Shown here piece after piece: positions 59,340 through 64,000 of a stretch of 64,000 nt of DNA (position 1 is its first letter; the number at the start of each line of letters is the position of its first letter). The notes beneath the pieces are model-generated. The model saw only the letters and a list, made by a program, of their open reading frames with translations. It did no database searches and was not told the DNA's origin. The DNA comes from Voacanga thouarsii. Lineage: Eukaryota; Streptophyta; Magnoliopsida; Gentianales; Apocynaceae. The DNA lies in the NCBI GenBank assembly GCA_026120185.1, contig JANUWF010001101.1, forward strand, positions 1,240,001 to 1,304,000. The letters run 5' to 3'. The position numbers and the translations under genes are program-made.

Positions 59340-60057
59340 GCATTTAGTCCTAAGAGAAATCTTTGCTATATTTAGCATTCCCTACGACAAGATTCTCCAA
59401 GGACTTGGGGAGCAGGTTGCTATTTCTACAGTATACCATACACTCATAGGAGAAGTAGTGAAAGATTGGCCAACTGAAGGCTATTTAAAATCTTCAACTT
59501 TGACAAGACTCTATTTTATATTTTTATAAAATTTCTTGTTATAAATGGTTACCCATTCAAAATGTGTCTATTGTATTCAGGGATAGAGCACTCTTGCTAT
59601 ATAAAATTGGACATGACACGAACTTCAATTTGGGAGATTTGATATTTCACCAAGTGGTGAAACTTTCTCAAATGACTACTCACAACACTACTTTGTTGCC
59701 TTTATCCATGTCTTCTAACTGAGTATCTCAGTGCATGTTTTAGTTATATGGTGTTTAAATTTGACAAGATAATTAAAGACGTAAAGATTCTAAGGCCACC
59801 TCTGAAGAGATCCCCTGTTTCAACACCAGTGGTAGTTCCTCAGCCACTTACTCGTCATTCTCCCAAAATCAGGAGTCTGTCTTTTGATGCATCCACCGAG
59901 ACTGGCTCTAGCTCTCAAACTTCTATAACATAGTCTACTAGTCTACATCATTAGCTCACTACTCTTTCAAATCAAGTTGCACTATTAGATGCTTCTATTG
60001 ATGCAATACTTAGCAAGTTGGACACCATTATGGCTACTCAACAATAGCTTTAAAATG
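59340..60057 (+). pseudogene. Plant transposon protein-like gene, C-terminal part
   Basis: Continues the gene broken at 49489. Just after the target duplication SPK can be read in phase, then a frame change leads to EIFAIFSIPYDKILQGLGEQ (59358-59417), HTLIGEVVKDWP (59439-59474), a low-complexity Ser/Pro/Thr stretch (59800-59930, RSPVSTPVVVPQPLTRHSP) and a short helical tail DASIDAILSKLDTIMATQQ ending near 60050. Stops occur near 59528, 59582 and 59933. The layout of a folded domain, then a Pro/Ser linker, then a helix before a PPT and LTR suggests the protein belongs to an LTR element. Function unknown. Confidence 0.58.
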
Positions 60058-60546
60058 ACATTTAGTCCCTCTTTGATATCTAATTAGCATATTGTTCGAT
60101 TCAAAAAGGGGAAAAAAAGGTAGAAAAGGTTGTGGTGTGTTCAGAATAAGTCTTGTTTTGAGCTGAGTCTTGTTTTGAGTAAAGTGTGAATCTTGCTTTG
60201 ATTCTTGTTGCTTGGGAAGCTTGGGAGTCCTAGTTTGATCTTCTTTTGATGGTTATGATCTTCTGTTGGTAACCTGATGAGCAAGGTTTGATGAACAATT
60301 TAAACATTTTGAGTGTGCTACATTTGCTAAACAATTTGATGAACAATACATTTTAGCTACTATAATAATAATTAGGCATACTTATCATTCTTCACTACTG
60401 TTATTTTGGTTATTGTTTCTAAACATCATGTTTGCTGAAGTGTTAGTGCATGATTATGCATTGTTGGAAGTTGTGTTGGAACTTGTGTCAAATTGTTGGA
60501 GGCACAACATATGATTTTCCATCAAATAATGCTAAAGGGGAAAATT
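60058..60546 (+). other. 3' untranslated region and polypurine tract of element E
   Basis: After the gene comes 'caaaaaggggaaaaaaagg' (60103-60121), then AT-rich sequence, and 'aaaggggaaaat' at 60535-60546 immediately before a TGTTAGAATTGG LTR start. The last is the expected polypurine tract. Confidence 0.6.
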
Positions 60547-61443
60547 GTTAGAATTGGTACTGCTGAAACTTTGACAAGAAACTTTAGTAATTGGAATGTG
60601 TTTCAGTCCATTTAAGAAACATTGATTATTAGTATTATTTAACACAATGTAAATCTATGGTGAATTTAGAAACTAATGTTCAGAAGATTTCTAGAAAATC
60701 TTGAGATGATATTAGAGATAAATCTAGTGAAGATTTTATTGAGAATGATAAACTCAAGAAGGAAAGAAAGTAAAGTGGACTTAGGAAACGAGTGAAGAAA
60801 TAACTATTTTGGCAGTTTCTTATTTTAATGAAATTATAATAGCTCTATCGTATATTTAAATGATCCAACTTGGAAGAAGAATACGGGTGACGGATTCTAA
60901 AAGTATAGTGAGATTCATAGTTATATTCTAAGAAGTTCTAACGCAAACATCATTAATGAATGTTTATATGATTTATTACTAAACATTTGCATTAGGGATT
61001 CAAGTTTATTTGCTTCTACATTATTTATCTTCTAAATGGAAGCTTAAATCAAACAACCTTTGGAGTTATTACTTTTTTTGGGGGAAGGATATTTATACGT
61101 CAAATAGAGACCTACTGAGTTACTGCAATGATGGTTGATAAGTGATCAATCATACTGGTTCAGTTAAATAATTATCTTCAAGAAGTTTAACAAAAAGAGC
61201 ACTGCATTGTGTTCGGTTAAAATCCACTACGAGCACTTAGTGAATTAAGATATGTGTTGCCATTGGAGCTTTTGATGAAGTTTAAGAGATCTTTTTTACT
61301 GGTCATGGACCCATAGATGTAGACATGTTGATGGCTGAATTGCATTACTAATTTGTTGTGTTTGTTAGACTTCTTACTTTATAGTTTTTCAAACTAATAT
61401 AATTTTAATAAAATAACAGGAAGTTGATACATCCAATCTAACA
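60547..61443 (+). repeat. LTR of element E (897 bp)
   Basis: Begins TGTTAGAATTGG after a purine tract and ends CCAATCTAACA, near-perfect inverse ends. This is a 3' LTR on the plus strand. No second copy was seen in the window, so the 5' LTR is lost or lies to the left beyond recognition. The lineage is not determined. Confidence 0.62.
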
Positions 61444-61484
61444 CAGATAAATAATGCCTAAGAACTAATGAGTTTGACGGTGAG

Positions 61485-62821
61485 TGATGCGTAGAATTTG
61501 GGTGTAGAAAAATCATACAATTTGAATTCATCTCCAACCAAGTTTTAATTAAAATATTAATTCCCAAATTACACATATGAGTAAGTATACTCATCTCAAG
61601 CATAGTATAAGAAATTAACGAGTATTGATTCTCAAGGAAAAACTACTATTAGTTACCTTTCATTCATTATTTAACCGATTGAATAAAGTGATGAAAGAAT
61701 AATAAAGAAAAATATATACAACTCAAGGATGAAAGAATGTGCAATTTAGACAAATATTCTTGAAGACATGACAATAAATTACTTAGCAAATATCACAATC
61801 AATTATTATCTTGGTATCATGAAGGATTTAAAATAGATCGACTTCATTTGCAATTTATGGAATCACTATCTCTTGGTTAAATTAGTGAACATATTCTGTC
61901 TCAACCAATTTATCAAAAATATGCATTAAAATTAATCCTCACATAAATCCCTATATTTTAGGTGATTTAAAGTATGAAATTAGTCAATAAATCTACATTC
62001 TAGCAATTATAAACTAATATTTGATTACCCAATTTCTTGACAATTAATCTTTTTTTCAAGCAAGTTAAGAGATAACAAATATAAAATTAATTAAATTAAA
62101 ACCATTATCGACCCCTTTTTCAATTAAGTTAACAAGAAGAATCAATCAATCAATTTCGTAGTAAAAATAAGTTATCAAATTTCAAGAAAAATAATTAATT
62201 GATCAAAAGACTAAATTAACTCAAGAAATCATGAATACCAAAATAATGTCAAATTACAATGAAAACATTAATCATATCATTGTTCTAGAAAAAGAAAGCA
62301 AAGGTAAAAGAAAGAACTCATAGACAATCCCTTATTCTTCTCCTTGAAAACCTTCTTGAACAATAACACTTGATTGATGAATCTTCTCTTTTTGTGATTA
62401 GTTGATAGCTTTAATCCTTAGATTCATATGTTTTTCTTACTTAAATAAGCTCCCAATATGCCAAAATTTATTCCCTAAGAGTTCAAGGCTGAACGTAAGT
62501 TGTAAAATACCAAAAATCTTAGAAAATTCCCAAATCCGTGCAAAATAGGAAAAGTCATTGCACAGCCGGCGCTGGCGACCCAACGTGCTCTATTCTCCCC
62601 CCCCCCTTTCTCCCATATTTCTAGTATTAGGCCGACACCGGCAGTGCACTGTTTGATGATGATTTTTTCGTTGTTTTTCTCTTTTTTTGCAATAAAATGC
62701 CAAAATACCTTTCCAAGGGTAAAATATAAAATATGAAGGAATATGACTAGTTATTGCATCAAGTGTATCACAAAATATCCTTAAATAACTAAAATATTAT
62801 TGATGAATTTAGCCCCTATTA
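61485..62821 (-). repeat. Tat-like LTR D (3' LTR)
   Basis: Starts tgatgcgtagaatttggg and ends 'agcccctatta', where the minus-strand start TGATAGGGG is mutated to TAATAGGGG. It is like LTRs B in 'gattaccc/aagttaagagataac' segments. A PPT adjoins it, proving it is a 3' LTR of a minus-strand element running off the right edge. Confidence 0.82.
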
Positions 62822-64000
62822 CATTCCTCCACACTTGAATATTTGCTTGTCCTCAAGCAAATACTTGAGACAAAGAAAAACAAGACAAACTTTCAAAAAT
62901 TCTAGCTTATACCCCTTCAAACTTTAGATATGACCTTATTATTCTTTTAACCCTTTGAAAACATTTACAAATTGACGCACTAGACAAGACATACCAAGGC
63001 TCTTAAAGTCAAGTTAAGCAAGTTTATACTTTAGTCTATGAAAATTATTTCACCATTCAAGCAAAAACGTAGATAATATGAATCACATAAGTCAAGCTAT
63101 TTACCAACTCAAGCGTTATAAGCTCAAAAATTGCATAACTCAAGTAATGATTTAAGGAAAACACCCCATTCTTTTTTTTTCTTCAAAAACATAGGGAATT
63201 AATATCCTCAAGTGAATAGATTTCTATTCATTCATCATATTGGCCCACTTTATAGTCACTATACATTTTTTCAAGAGTTTTTTTTTTTCCAATATTTGCT
63301 TTCTTTGCTCTTTCTTGCCTTTTTGCCTTTGGAATATCCTCAAGAGAGTATACCAAATAACACTTGCTACTTCTCTTCATATTAACCCCATTTTCAACAA
63401 AAGGTCTTCAGCAAAATTCAACAAAAATAAGGGCATCTTTTTCAATTCTAAAAACAATGAATTTTTCCACTCAATATTTTTCAATTTCCTCACATTCCTT
63501 ACTTATTACTTAAAGCCAAGCAAATTTCAAATCCATAATACAAGAGTTAGTCAATAACTTTCCCTACATTCATCACATTATCCATATTTAAACTAGACGA
63601 ATAAAATAACATTTAAATACTAATGCATAAACAAGATTAACTCAAACTTTCATGAATTAACTTATCCAATTTAATAAACCAATTCATTGTTAATAAAAAT
63701 CCAACCCCAATTGAATGACAAAAGTTATATCCCAAGCAAGAAAGATAATTACAACTTCATTATAAGTGAAAGCAATAAAAACCACAAGAATTTTGAAAAC
63801 ATTTAGCCAATATAGCCCAAAACTAAAGTGCATGGAATATATTTTCAATGCTAAATTCTCCCCCACACTTAAACTGGACATTGTCCTCAATGCCAAAAAA
63901 TATATCAATGAAAGTAAAGCCAATGGACCAAAATAAATAAAGAGGAAGAAGATAAGAAAGGAAAGTACTTCCATAACATAGTAGCCTCAACATATGTGAA
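62822..64000 (-). mobile_element. Interior of Tat-like element D, non-coding, runs off window
   Basis: The terminal module 'ttcctccacacttgaat' (PPT GTGTGGAGGAATG on the minus strand) is followed by 'ttgtcctcaagcaaat' at 62847-62862. The interior is collinear with 9985-11111. A second module, 'tcccccacacttaaactgg' plus 'ttgtcctcaatgcc' (63860-63893), lies about 1 kb inside. No coding domain is visible. A 105-residue frame at 63240-63557 is not conserved in the sister copy. Confidence 0.75.

Overview
The window is AT-rich intergenic DNA of a flowering plant, made almost wholly of nested and decayed transposable elements. I found no intact host gene. The plant origin rests on the families present: Ty1/copia elements with an initiator-Met-type primer site, Tat/Athila-like Ty3/gypsy LTRs with a tRNA-Asp-type primer site, a RICESLEEPER-like hAT transposase, and an LTR element carrying a protein that resembles the 'putative plant transposon protein' family. 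Every coding region seen is a pseudogene. | Layout. 1-9984: a minus-strand Tat-like LTR (A), split by a complete copia element (Copia-1, 1229-9593, TSD GTTAT, two 1757-bp LTRs). 9985-11111: non-coding interior of a Tat-like element. 11112-15298: a short LTR-interior-LTR element (B) with one gag-like broken frame. 15299 to about 18118: 5' part of a minus-strand copia (Copia-5: gag and leader). 18438-28092: a plus-strand copia (Copia-6: 5' LTR, leader, gag, protease, integrase, start of RT), with a 4.2-kb solo gypsy LTR (20469-24706, TSD CGCCT) in its leader. 28093-39977: a different copia (Copia-3) inserted into the Copia-6 RT. Its gag holds a solo copia LTR (32211-34256, TSD GCTGT). Its pol stops in the early integrase and is replaced by a tandem array of about 152-bp units (35428-38082), a GAGAC-repeat DNA-transposon-like block, and a 3' LTR remnant. 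40247-42180: solo Tat-like LTR (C, TSD GCAAC). 43068-47231: degenerate autonomous-type hAT element. 49011-60057: a broken plant-transposon-protein gene, split by a second full copia (Copia-2, 49490-59339, TSD GCATT) and followed by a PPT and an 897-bp LTR (60547-61443). 61485-64000: Tat-like LTR (D) and interior, running out of the window. | How the parts relate. Copia-1, -2, -5, -6 and the solo LTR at 32211 are one broad copia lineage, recognisable by the TGTTGGATTGTATGCCC LTR start and a shared gag. LTRs A to D are one Tat-like lineage with TGATAGGGG/CATCA ends (minus-strand reading). Five insertions have exact 5-bp target duplications, which gives a partial order of events. Three are solo LTRs, so recombinational loss has been active. 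| The points most worth checking are the concentration of small indels at CTG/CAG sites in the youngest copia (possibly a sequencing artefact of CHG methylation), the TATA-bearing 152-bp array inside a copia integrase, a near-perfect GACCTGGCGCCAGGTC palindrome recurring in two unrelated retroelement superfamilies, and a duplicated polypurine module inside the Tat-like interior.
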